Below are positions 45,507 through 55,000 of a stretch of DNA of 64,000 bases, in pieces; the first letter of the stretch is position 1, and each line of letters opens with the position of its first letter. A model generated the notes under the pieces. That model was given only the letters and a program-made list of their open reading frames with translations, searched no databases and was not told the DNA's origin. The position numbers and the translations under genes were made by a program. The stretch is from contig JANRFG010000032.1 of the NCBI GenBank assembly GCA_030725715.1, positions 90,906-154,905 on the forward strand, in the 5' to 3' direction. Source of the DNA: Opitutales bacterium (lineage in GTDB: Bacteria > Verrucomicrobiota > Verrucomicrobiia > Opitutales > UBA953).

Positions 45507-47840
45507 TTACTTGGCGGGCAGCGGCGGAAGCTTGGCGCTGTAATGCACGGCCCGGTGGCGGGCGTCATCGTAGGCGAAGTGCAGCCACTGCTTGTCGGCG
45601 CTGACGAAGCCGTCCGGATAGTTCAGCGAGCCTTTCATCAGCTTGCCGGGATACTTCGGGTCGGGTCCGGCCTCGGCCACGAGCACGCGCTGGTAGGGCC
45701 AGGTCTTGCCGTCGTCGAAGCTGATCCAGAGGGACAGAGGAGCGCGTCGTTTGGAGTTATTGTTATGCAGTAAGGCGACCGCCTTGCCGCCGAGCGGGAA
45801 AAGGGTGGCTTTGCTGCCGGGGTTGGGGATGTCGGTGACCGAAGCGAATGCCGGCCAGGTGCGACCACCGTCCCGGGAGATCGCCTGATAGAGCACGCCA
45901 CCGAGGCCATCGGCGCGGATATACATCAGGATCGAACCGTCGGCGCGTTCATGGATGGTCGGTTCGGCCCAGCCGAAGTATTTGTCATTAGGCGTGAGGC
46001 GTACGTTGCCGTGCTCGCTCCAGGTCTTGCCACCGTCCGCGCTCATCAGCACGCCATTGCGCGGGTTGGTGAAGGCGCGTTCGAGCGGGGCCTTGGCTTT
46101 TTCGGAATCCGGACCGACGTAGTGTTGGAAGGGCATCAGGATGCGGCCGTCCTTGGTGACGATGGAAGGACGGATGAAGGTACGTTCCTTGAGGCGGCCG
46201 GGCAGGGCGGTGGGCTTGCTCCAGGTCTTGAAGGAGTCGTCGCTCGTCAGATACCAAGAACGGAAGTCATTGGCCCAGTGTTTCGAGTGGGTCGAGAAGA
46301 AGAGCGTCGCGCGGCCATCGCGGACGAGGACTTCGGTCGGGCCTTGGCCGATGGTCTGGCCTTCGCGCGGGAAACCGACGTCGAACGTCGCCAGCGGCGA
46401 CCAGGTCCGGCCTTCGTCGATGCTGCGGGTGATGGCGGTATAGTTCAGCGGGGAGGGCTCGGTGTCGCCCCCGGCCAGCATGAAGTAGACCCAGGATCCG
46501 TCGGGCATGAGGCGCAGGGTCGTGTCGCAGACCATCCGGTTGGGGGTATAGCCTTCGTAAGGGATGCTGGTGCGGTCCTGCTTGGCGTCGATGAGGCCTT
46601 GGGCCGTCCACTTGGCGTCAGCACGCACGCCATGGCCGCCGAGTTCCGGATGCGGGGTCTTGGTCGCCTTGTTCACGAGCGAGCGCGTGACCTTGGTCTG
46701 CTTGGCGATGTCCTCTTCGGTGAACTTCGTGAGCAGGATCTCGGCATCGGTGTGGCGGTTCCAGTCGTAGAGGATGTGGATCGTGCCGTCCGGAGCCTGG
46801 AAGCCGTCGGGGTAGGAGACCGAGGCGCGGTCGTCGAGGAGGAGGCCTGCGCCCCAGGTCTTACCGTCATCCGTCGAGACGAAAGCCATGAGGCTGGAGC
46901 GACGGGGCAGCTGGACGTCGATCGGGCCGTTCTTCACCAGCAGCAGGTTGCCGGAGTTGAGTCGGCGGAGGAAGAAGCGGGCCTTGGGGTTCTTGATCGA
47001 TGAATCCGTGGGCGTGCTCCAGGTGCGGCCGCCGTCGGTCGAGGTGGCTTCGCTGATGCCTTTGCCGGCGCGGGCCAGCATCCAGAGCGAGCCGTCCTTA
47101 CGTTCGACGATCATGTGTTCGTCGAAATCGGTACCCGGGAAGGTCACGCCGCCGCGGCGGGTCCAAGTCTTGCCTTGGTCGGAGGACGCGTAGACATTGG
47201 CCATGCGGATCGCGTCGAGGTCGCGGTGGTGGTCGCGGAAGGTCGCCACGTCCGGGAAGTCCTTGTTCCAGGGGCCGATGCGATCACGTGTCCAGAGGGA
47301 GACCGGCAGGAGCCAATCGCCGTTGGCGAGGACCGTCGGCTTGTTGAGCGTGCAGCCGTCGGCGATGCGCACCGGAGCGGACCACGTCGGGTTCGCGTCA
47401 TCCGGGTTATCGCAGCGCGTGACCCAGTCGCCGGCGCGTCCGTCGAAGTAGCCCAGGCTCTGATCGAAGAAGCACCAGAGGCGACCCAGCGGGTCGGTCC
47501 AGAGATTGCCGACGAGCGTGCGGCGGTTCGGTTTGCCCGGCAGGTCGGTCGGGTCGATGACCAGTCGCGGCTTGGACCAGCTCTTCCCTCCGTTGTCGGA
47601 GGACGCCAGCATCAGGAAGCCGTTGGCGCTGTCGCCGTTGCCGATCCAAGCGGCCCAGAGGCGGCCCTTCGGCGTCCGGTCGAGGCCGATGATCATGTTG
47701 CCGGGACGATTGGCGTCGGCGTATTCCGGTCCTGGGTTCGTGTTGAGCACCGGCGGCTCGAGGGCGAGGTCGAGCGTCGCCTGATCCAGCGCGGCCATGC
47801 TTACGCAAGAAGCCAGCATTAGGAGGAAGGTGCGGTACAT
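45507..47840 (-). CDS. Sialidase-family (BNR/Asp-box) protein, possibly with two propellers
   Basis: Start MYRTFLLMLASCVSMAALDQ (ATG 47838-47840). Nine Asp-box-like motifs, e.g. SSDNGGKSW, SSDQGKTW, STDGGRTW, STDDGKTW, SIDEGRTW, SADGGKTW, SRDGGRTW, SFDDGKTW. Confidence 0.88.
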   Translation of the reverse strand: MYRTFLLMLASCVSMAALDQATLDLALEPPVLNTNPGPEYADANRPGNMIIGLDRTPKGRLWAAWIGNGDSANGFLMLASSDNGGKSWSKPRLVIDPTDLPGKPNRRTLVGNLWTDPLGRLWCFFDQSLGYFDGRAGDWVTRCDNPDDANPTWSAPVRIADGCTLNKPTVLANGDWLLPVSLWTRDRIGPWNKDFPDVATFRDHHRDLDAIRMANVYASSDQGKTWTRRGGVTFPGTDFDEHMIVERKDGSLWMLARAGKGISEATSTDGGRTWSTPTDSSIKNPKARFFLRRLNSGNLLLVKNGPIDVQLPRRSSLMAFVSTDDGKTWGAGLLLDDRASVSYPDGFQAPDGTIHILYDWNRHTDAEILLTKFTEEDIAKQTKVTRSLVNKATKTPHPELGGHGVRADAKWTAQGLIDAKQDRTSIPYEGYTPNRMVCDTTLRLMPDGSWVYFMLAGGDTEPSPLNYTAITRSIDEGRTWSPLATFDVGFPREGQTIGQGPTEVLVRDGRATLFFSTHSKHWANDFRSWYLTSDDSFKTWSKPTALPGRLKERTFIRPSIVTKDGRILMPFQHYVGPDSEKAKAPLERAFTNPRNGVLMSADGGKTWSEHGNVRLTPNDKYFGWAEPTIHERADGSILMYIRADGLGGVLYQAISRDGGRTWPAFASVTDIPNPGSKATLFPLGGKAVALLHNNNSKRRAPLSLWISFDDGKTWPYQRVLVAEAGPDPKYPGKLMKGSLNYPDGFVSADKQWLHFAYDDARHRAVHYSAKLPPLPAK

Positions 47841-47847
47841 AATTTGA

Positions 47848-49635
47848 TTAGGCCTTGCCCGTGAGGGCGGATACGGCCTGGCGGATGACCCAGCCATTCG
47901 TCTCCAAAGCCGAGCAGGCGGCAGTTTCGTCGGCGCCGGTCAGGTCGCGCACGATGCGGACCGCGCGACCGCGGAGCTTCGAGTTCGACGGGTGGAGGTC
48001 GATCATCAGGTTGCTCATCACCTTGCCCGAACGGGCGAGGGCGAGGGTCGTGATCAGGTTGAGGACGAGCTTCGTCGCCGTGCCGGCCTTGAGGCGGGTC
48101 GAGCCGGTAAGCACTTCGGGTCCGGTGTCAGGCAGGATGGAGCAATCGAGCAGGGGGTGGTCGCGGTAGGCCGGATTACAGGCGACGAGGACGGTCTTGG
48201 CGCCGCGTCGGCGGGCCTCGGCGAGGCAGCCCCAGATGAACGGCGCATGGCCGCTGGCGGAGATGCCGATCACGACGTCCTGGGCCGTCACCGACCGGGC
48301 GACGATGGCCTGGACGCCGGCGGCCTCATCGTCTTCGGCGCCTTCGACGGCGCTCCAGAGCGCCTGGCGGCCGCCGGCGATGATGCCTTGGACGAGCGAG
48401 GCCGGGGTGCGGAAGGTCGGCGGGCATTCGCTCGCGTCGAGCACGCCAAGGCGGCCGGACGTGCCGGCGCCGCAATAGATCAGGCGGCCACCGGAGGCGA
48501 AGGCCTTCGCGACGGCTTCGACCGCCCAAGCGACGTGGGCGCTTTCGACGAGGATCTTGCCGGGCAGCGTCGCATCTTCGGCGAGCATGAGTTGGATCGC
48601 TTCGGCGAGCGGCATCTCCGCGAAGCCGGCGGACTTCGGGTTGCGTCCTTCGGTCGGAGCTTGGGCGACGGGACGCCAGGAGGTGATCGGGGAGGATGTG
48701 GACGCAGGTAAGGCTGGCGAGATCGTCGGAGCAGGGCCTTCGAGCCGCCTGGCCATGGCGATCGCGCCCCAGACGCCGGGCCGCGCGAGGCGGACGACCT
48801 CGCTGCCGGGCCGGGCGGCGAGGATCTTCGCGGCGACCTCGTCGGCGAACCAAGGATTCTTGAGCAACGTCGAACCATTGAGCACGAAGCGGACTTTCTC
48901 GCCCGGACGGGCGACCCGCGCGGCGCAGTGGACCGGGTCCTTGCTGAGCCGCTCGGAGGCGCGGCGCAGGATGGCCACGGCGATCGGGTCCTGACGCGAG
49001 GTCGCGGCGGCGAAGACCACCTGCGCCAGCGAGGCGATCTCGGTCTTGTTCGCCGTCATCGACCATTCGATGAGCGACTCGGGGTCGTTCATCTGGAGGA
49101 ACGCCAGCATGTCGGCGCCGAGGCGCGGCCAGTCGGCGTCGATGTCGGAGATCGTGACCGTAGACTTGAGCGCATGCATCGCGATATCACATGCGCTGCC
49201 GCGGTCGCCGATGATGTGTCCGCGGCCGCCGATCTTGACCGTGCGTGCGTCGCGATGGCGACCGAGGCAGCAGGAGCCGGTGCCGCTGAGCTGCAGCACC
49301 TGGGCCGCGCAGTCGGCCGGCCAGGGGTCCGCCTCGAGGGCGAGGAGCAGGTCGTCGCCGACCACGACCGGCACGCCGGGCCAGGTCGATCCGACGGCGC
49401 GGCGCAGGCGTTCGCGGTCGGCGTCGGTGCGGACGCCGGCCATGCCGACGCCGATGCGGTCCGGCGGGGCGGGCAGCCGTTCGCGGATGGCTGCAAGCAG
49501 GGCGGCGAGGTCTTCGGCGCTGAGGAGGCGGAGGTTGCCGGGGCCGACGGCGAAGGAGGCCAGTTCGGCGTCGTTCCCGTCGGCCAGGAGGGCCGTGGTG
49601 CGGGTGCCGCCGCCTTCGATGCCGAGGACGCGCAT
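47848..49635 (-). CDS. BadF/BadG-type amino-sugar kinase fused to N-acetylmuramic acid 6-phosphate etherase (MurQ-like)
   Basis: N-terminal MRVLGIEGGGTRTTALLADG, VVGDDLLLALE, LSGTGSCCLG, GGRGHIIGDRGSACDIA; C-terminal TEGRNPKSAG, GGRLIYCGAGTSGRLGVLDASECPPTF, VIGISASGHAPFIWGCL, GSTRLKAGTATKLVLNLITT. Confidence 0.93.
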   Translation of the reverse strand: MRVLGIEGGGTRTTALLADGNDAELASFAVGPGNLRLLSAEDLAALLAAIRERLPAPPDRIGVGMAGVRTDADRERLRRAVGSTWPGVPVVVGDDLLLALEADPWPADCAAQVLQLSGTGSCCLGRHRDARTVKIGGRGHIIGDRGSACDIAMHALKSTVTISDIDADWPRLGADMLAFLQMNDPESLIEWSMTANKTEIASLAQVVFAAATSRQDPIAVAILRRASERLSKDPVHCAARVARPGEKVRFVLNGSTLLKNPWFADEVAAKILAARPGSEVVRLARPGVWGAIAMARRLEGPAPTISPALPASTSSPITSWRPVAQAPTEGRNPKSAGFAEMPLAEAIQLMLAEDATLPGKILVESAHVAWAVEAVAKAFASGGRLIYCGAGTSGRLGVLDASECPPTFRTPASLVQGIIAGGRQALWSAVEGAEDDEAAGVQAIVARSVTAQDVVIGISASGHAPFIWGCLAEARRRGAKTVLVACNPAYRDHPLLDCSILPDTGPEVLTGSTRLKAGTATKLVLNLITTLALARSGKVMSNLMIDLHPSNSKLRGRAVRIVRDLTGADETAACSALETNGWVIRQAVSALTGKA

Positions 49636-49639
49636 GGGG

Positions 49640-50383
49640 TCAGCGGACCTTGTAGATCTTCACGTCGTCGATCCAGACCGTGGAGCCCACGAGGAAGCTG
49701 AACCAGCGCTTCGGGTCATGGGCGTAGCCTTCGGAGCGGTGTTTCGCGATCAGCTTGCCGTCCAGGGAGAAGCGGAGTTCATCGCCTTCGGTGACGAGGG
49801 TGAGCACGTGCCAGGCCATGTCGGTCTTGAAGGGCGTGCTGAGGCTCTTCTTCTTGAGGAGGGCCTCGACTTCGGCCGGGAGTTTCTGCTTGGCCGCCGC
49901 GGCGTCGGCACGCTGCTTCCGAAGCGCGAGGTTCATCTCGCCCGTCATGCTGTCCTTGAGGGTCAGCGTCGTGGGCGAGAGGATGGCGTAGCACATGTGG
50001 CCGGCGTGGACGCCCTTGAGTTCGCGGTCGACGAAGCCCAGCTGCAGGCCTTCGGCCTTGTTCAGTCCGGGGAACTTGAAGCGGACGATGACGCCGCCGT
50101 CGGCGAAGCCGGCCTCGTGATGGATGTGGGCGGCATGGCCGGCCTCCTTCGTCGCGCTGGCTATCTTCATGATCCCGGCGTCCAGGTCGGCCTGCTTGAT
50201 CTGGGGAACGCGGTCGGCCGTGGCGCTGTTCCAGCCGTTGCCGATGTCCTTGGCCCGGTTGCCCGTCTCTTCGCGCTCGAAGGCGTCATGGAAGATCAGC
50301 GTGCCCTTCGTCTGCAACCAGGCGATGTCGTCGGCGGCGGAGAGGGGCAGGGAGAGGAAGCAGGCGAGAAGGGCGAGTCGCAT
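49640..50383 (-). CDS. Secreted DUF1080/LamG-like protein
   Basis: Start MRLALLACFLSLPLSAAD (ATG 50381-50383). LIFHDAFEREETGNRAKDIGNGWNSATADRVPQ; FSLDGKLIAKHRSEGYAHDPKRWFSFLVGSTVWIDDVKIYKVR. Confidence 0.65.
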   Translation of the reverse strand: MRLALLACFLSLPLSAADDIAWLQTKGTLIFHDAFEREETGNRAKDIGNGWNSATADRVPQIKQADLDAGIMKIASATKEAGHAAHIHHEAGFADGGVIVRFKFPGLNKAEGLQLGFVDRELKGVHAGHMCYAILSPTTLTLKDSMTGEMNLALRKQRADAAAAKQKLPAEVEALLKKKSLSTPFKTDMAWHVLTLVTEGDELRFSLDGKLIAKHRSEGYAHDPKRWFSFLVGSTVWIDDVKIYKVR

Positions 50384-50403
50384 GGGGTGGGGTGGTGAAG
50401 ATA

Positions 50404-50432
50404 CAGTGCAAAGGTGCAAAAGTGCAAAGGTG
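50404..50432. repeat. GTGCAAAGGTGCAAAAGTGCAAAGGTG tract
   Basis: Direct reading; inverted counterparts near 50533-50551 and 50569-50582. Confidence 0.75.
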
Positions 50433-50439
50433 GAAGCAA

Positions 50440-50474
50440 GTAGGGGTTGGGGTAGGGATAGGGGTAGGGGTAGG
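50440..50474. repeat. GGGGTA/GGGGTT G-rich tract
   Basis: gtaggggttggggtagggataggggtaggggtagg read directly. Confidence 0.88.
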
Positions 50475-50491
50475 AATGCTGAGAAATGAAA

Positions 50492-50516
50492 AGGGCTAGG
50501 GGGTTAGCCTAGCCCT
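50492..50516. repeat. Hairpin AGGGCTAGG...CCTAGCCCT
   Basis: Perfect 9-bp arms, 7-nt loop. Confidence 0.75.
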
Positions 50517-50584
50517 GTCTCTGTATTAACTGTCACTTTTGCACCTTTGCACAGGCCGCAGGCCGATTTGCACTTTTGCACATA

Positions 50585-50605
50585 GGACAGCACGTGGTGC
50601 TGTCC
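50585..50605. repeat. Hairpin GGACAGCAC-GTG-GTGCTGTCC
   Basis: Perfect 9-bp arms, 3-nt loop. Confidence 0.78.
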
Positions 50606-50614
50606 CTATCCCTG

Positions 50615-52060
50615 CTAAGCGACCAACGCCTTGACGACCTTGGTCGGGAGCACCCCGGTGAGCTTCTGGTCCAGTCCCTGGTATTTATAAGTGAAGCGTT
50701 CGTGGTCGTAACCGAGCAGGTGGAGGACCGTGGCGTGGAAGTCGTTGATCGGAAGCGGGTCTTTGACGATATTGTAGCTGAATTCGTCGGTCTCGCCGTA
50801 GATCTGGCCGCCCTTGGCGCCGCCGCCGGCCATCCACATGGAGAAGCAGCGCGGGTGGTGGTCGCGGCCGTAGTTCTCCTTGGTGAGTCCGCCCTGGCTG
50901 TATATCGTGCGTCCGAACTCGCCGCCCCAGACGATGAGCGTGTCGTCGAACATCCCGCGCTGCTTGAGGTCCTCGATGAGGGCGTGGCAGGGTTGGTCGA
51001 TGTCCTTGCACTGGCTGGGCATGCGGCCGTTGACGTTCGAGTGGTGGTCCCAGTTGTTGTGGTAGATCTGGACGAAGCGGACGCCGCGTTCCACGAGGCG
51101 GCGGGCCATCAGCACGCTGTTGGCGAAGCTGCCGCGCTTACGGGCTTCTTCGCCGTAGAGCTTGAAGATATGCTCCGGTTCCTTGGTGAGGTCGGTCAGT
51201 TCGGGCACCGAGGCCTGCATGCGGAAGGCCATCTCATACTGCTTGATGCGGGTATGGGTCTCCGGGTCGCCCACGGTCTCGTAATTGAGGCGGTTGAGCT
51301 GGTTGATGCCGTCGATGGTCTGCTTACGCAGGTCGTCGGGCACGCCGGGCGGGTTGTTGATGAACAGAATCGGGTCGCCCTTGCTGCGGAACGAGACGCC
51401 GGCGTGTTCGCCCGGCAGGTAGCCGCTGGACCACAGGCGGCTGGAGATCGCCTGTTCCTGTTCGCGTTTGGACGGGGTCGCGATGAGCACCACGAAGTTC
51501 GGCAGGTTGTCGTTCTCGGAGCCGAGGCCGTAGGAGGCCCAGGAACCCAGGCAAGGACGACCGGTGATCTGGTTGCCCGTCTGCATGGCGCAGATCGCCG
51601 GCTCGTGATTGATTGCCTCGGTGTTGAGGGAGCGCATCCAGCAGATCTCGTCGGCGTGCTTGCCGAGGTTCGGCAGCAGGTCGGAGTTGAGCCACATGCC
51701 GCACTGGCCGAACTGGGAGAAGTTATACTTCGACGGCGCGATGGGGAAGCGGGCCTGGCCGCTGGTCATCGTCGTCAGGCGCTGGCCGTTGCGGATGCTC
51801 GCGGGCAGGTCCTTGTCATACATTTCCTTCATCTTCGGCTTGTAGTCGAAGAGATCCATCTGGGCGGGCCCGCCGACCATGTGGAGGTAGATGACGCGCT
51901 TGGCCTTGGGCAGGTGCTGCGTGCTGATCGCGCCCGGCGCGGCGTGGGCCATCGTGCGGCCGAGGAGGCTGGTGAGCGCGGCGGCGCCGAGGGCGTTGGC
52001 GCCCGTACCGAGGAAGCGGCGACGGGTCTGGAGGGTGTTCCACTCGTGGAGGATGGACAT
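50615..52060 (-). CDS. DUF1501 domain-containing protein
   Basis: TRRRFLGTGANALGAAALTSLLG leader; RVIYLHMVGGPAQMDLFDYKPKMKEMYDKDLP; WGGEFGRTIYSQGG; GRDHHPRCFSMWMAGGGAKGGQIYG. Confidence 0.93.
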   Translation of the reverse strand: MSILHEWNTLQTRRRFLGTGANALGAAALTSLLGRTMAHAAPGAISTQHLPKAKRVIYLHMVGGPAQMDLFDYKPKMKEMYDKDLPASIRNGQRLTTMTSGQARFPIAPSKYNFSQFGQCGMWLNSDLLPNLGKHADEICWMRSLNTEAINHEPAICAMQTGNQITGRPCLGSWASYGLGSENDNLPNFVVLIATPSKREQEQAISSRLWSSGYLPGEHAGVSFRSKGDPILFINNPPGVPDDLRKQTIDGINQLNRLNYETVGDPETHTRIKQYEMAFRMQASVPELTDLTKEPEHIFKLYGEEARKRGSFANSVLMARRLVERGVRFVQIYHNNWDHHSNVNGRMPSQCKDIDQPCHALIEDLKQRGMFDDTLIVWGGEFGRTIYSQGGLTKENYGRDHHPRCFSMWMAGGGAKGGQIYGETDEFSYNIVKDPLPINDFHATVLHLLGYDHERFTYKYQGLDQKLTGVLPTKVVKALVA

Positions 52061-52065
52061 GGCGA

Positions 52066-55000
52066 TTATTTGTTAAGGACTTCGTCGAGGTTGAGGAGCT
52101 GGCTGCAGACCATCGTCCAGGCGGCCAGTTCGGGGCGGGGGAGTTTTTCGTCGGCCTTGGCGTCGCCGACTCCGAGCAGGGCGGCGGCGTCGTCGGGCTT
52201 GGCGACGTAGTGGGCGCGCAGTTTGCCGAGGCTGTCGGTCAGGACCGCCGTCTCGGCCGGCTTGAGCGGACGGCAGAGCGTGCGCCGGGCGGCCGCGTTG
52301 AGGCGGACGACGTCATCGCCGGCGTCCTGCAGGGTGTGCTGCGCGAGGATGCGCGCGGCTTCGACGTACTGCGGGTCATTGAGCATCACGAGCGCCTGCA
52401 ACGGGGTGTTGGTGCGATCGCGACGAACGCAGGTGACTTCGCGGGACGGAGCGTTGAAGAGGTCGAGGCTCGCGGGCGGGGCCATGCGGCGCCAGTAGTT
52501 GTAGAGCGAACGGCGGTAGAGGTTCTCGCCCTGGTCGGGCTTGTAGACCTGGATGCCCACGCCGACGACTTCCCAGATGTTCTCCGGTTGGTAGGGCTTG
52601 GTGCCCGGGCCGCCCATGCGGGGTGAGAGCGTGCCGCTGACCGCGAGGGCCTGGTCACGGAGCATCTCGGCGTCCATGCGGAAGCGGGGGCCGCGGCTGA
52701 GGAGGGCGTTGTCGCGGTCCTTCTCGACCTTCTCCTTGGTGGTGAGAGCGGCCTGACGGTAGGTCGCACTGGTGAGGAGCTGCTTGTAGAAACGCTTCAC
52801 ATCCCAGCCATGCGTGCGGAAGTCGATCGCCAGCCAGTCGAGGAGCTCAGGGTGGGAGGGTAGGCTGCCCATGATGCCGAAGTCTTCGGAGGTCTTGACG
52901 AGTCCGGTGCCGAAGAGCTCCTGCCACATGCGGTTGACCGTCACGCGGGTGGTCAGCGGATTGGCGGCGCTGACGATCCACTTCGCCAGGCCGAGGCGAT
53001 TGCGGGGGGCGTCGGCGGGGAGCTTGCCGAGGGCGGCGGGAATCTCCGCGGGGACGGCGTCGCCTTTCTTGTCGTAGGCGCCGCGGATCAGGATGTTGGC
53101 CATCGCGGGGCTATCCATCTTCTCTTCCTGGACGTGGGTGAGCGGGCTGCGGCCACGGATGGCCATCTGCTCGGCGGTCAGCTTCGTGACGTTGTTCGCG
53201 GCGAGCTTGAACGGCTCGTGGCGGTTGAGGAGGAAGTGTTCGCGCAGCGCGTCTTTCTGCTGGGCGTTGGGCTTGCCGGCCAGCGACTGGCGGAGCGTGG
53301 CCAGCTTCGAGAGCGTCGTGACTTCGCTCGGGGCGAGGGCTCGGGAGTAAAGGAAGACGTCCTGGATCGAGCCATGGAACGGTTCGCCCTGGCTGCGCTG
53401 ACCGATGCGCGTCGGCGTGGCGGCCTGGGTGTCCGTCTTGAGTTTGTCGATCTCCGCGCGGGTCTCGGCGAGGACGCCGTTGACGTAGATCTTCACGCCG
53501 GCGGCCTTGCCGCTGCCGTCATACGTCATGAACACATGCTGGTAGGCGGTGTTGATGGCATTGCGTCTGGTCGTGACCTTGATGGCGTCATCGGGCCACT
53601 TGCTGATGATGTAGACGCCGAGGTTGCGGCCAGCTTGGAAGAAGTTCCAGCCTTGCGCGCCCTTGGGGTCATCCATGCGCGCGATGATCGCTCCCGTGCC
53701 TTCGAGCTTGTCGGCCTTGATCCAGGCGCCGGCCGAGAAGGCCTGCTTGGTGCGGAAGTTGCCCGCCTCGCCGATCACGAGGTGGGAACCCTTCTTGAAG
53801 ACGGGAGCCGGACCGGTCTTGCCGTTCTTCATCCAGGCGATCGGCTCGCCGGCGGCGGTCGTGCCGGCGGGCAGTCCCTTGCCGTCGTTGAGGGCGAGGC
53901 GGGCGACGAGGTCCTTGGCCGGGATGTCGGCGTCGAGGTCGGCGGGCTTGGCCTTGGCGAACCACTGTTCGAAGAGCGGCGTGCCGAGCTTACGGGCCGC
54001 GGCGACCTGCTCGTTGCCCTTGGCGATTTCGCCAGGGAGGGCGTTCCAGCGGGGGCGGTCGGCATCGGCAGGCAGGTAGATGACCGGGCCGCGGCCGTCC
54101 TTCACGTTGCCGTCGAGTCCGCCCTGGGTCGTGTTCCGGAAGAAGGCGGACATCGCGTAGAAGTCCTTCTGCGAGAACGGGTCGAACTTATGGTCGTGGC
54201 ACTGGGCGCAGTTGGTGGTCAGGCCGAGGTAGACCCAGCCCATGGTCTGCACGCGGTCGGCGGCGTAGTTGGCGAGGTTCTCTTCGACGATCGTGCCGCC
54301 TTCGTTGGTCGTCGGGTTGCAGCGCTGCAGGCCGGTGGCGATGCGCTGTTCCTCGGTCGGGTTGGGGAGCAGGTCGCCGGCGAGCTGTTCGACGGTGAAC
54401 TGGTCGAAGGGCTGGTTGCGATTGAAGGACTTCACGACCCAGTCGCGGTAAGGCCACATCTCGCGATAGGCGTCGAAGTGCAGGCCGTGCGAGTCGGCGT
54501 AGCGGGCGGCGTCGAGCCAGTAGCGGGCGCGGTGTTCGCCGTAGGCCGGCAGGGCCATCAGTTCGTCGATGAGCGCGGAGAGCTGCGCGTCGCTGAGGCG
54601 GCTGCCGTCCTTGGGCAGGTGCTTCGTCAGCAGGGCGGGCGAGGGCGGCAGGCCGGTGACGTCGAGGCTGACGCGGCGGATGAGCGTGGCGGCGTCGGCT
54701 TCAGGCGCGGGCTTAAGGCCGGCGGCGTCGAGCTTGGCCCGGACGAATTGGTCGATCGGGTTCTTGGCCCAGTTGTCATCGGAAGTCTTCGGTAGCGGCG
54801 CCTTCTGCGGGGCGACGAGCGACCAGTGCGGCTGCCACGGCGCGCCCTGTTCGATCCAGCGACGCACCAGCGCGATCTCAGCGGGCTTGAGCTTCTTGTG
54901 GGTTTCGGGCGGAGGCATGATCTCATCCTCGTCCGTGGAGAGCATGCGCTGGTAGAGGGTGCTTTGGTCAGCCTTGCCCTTGATGATAGTCGGCGGCTCT

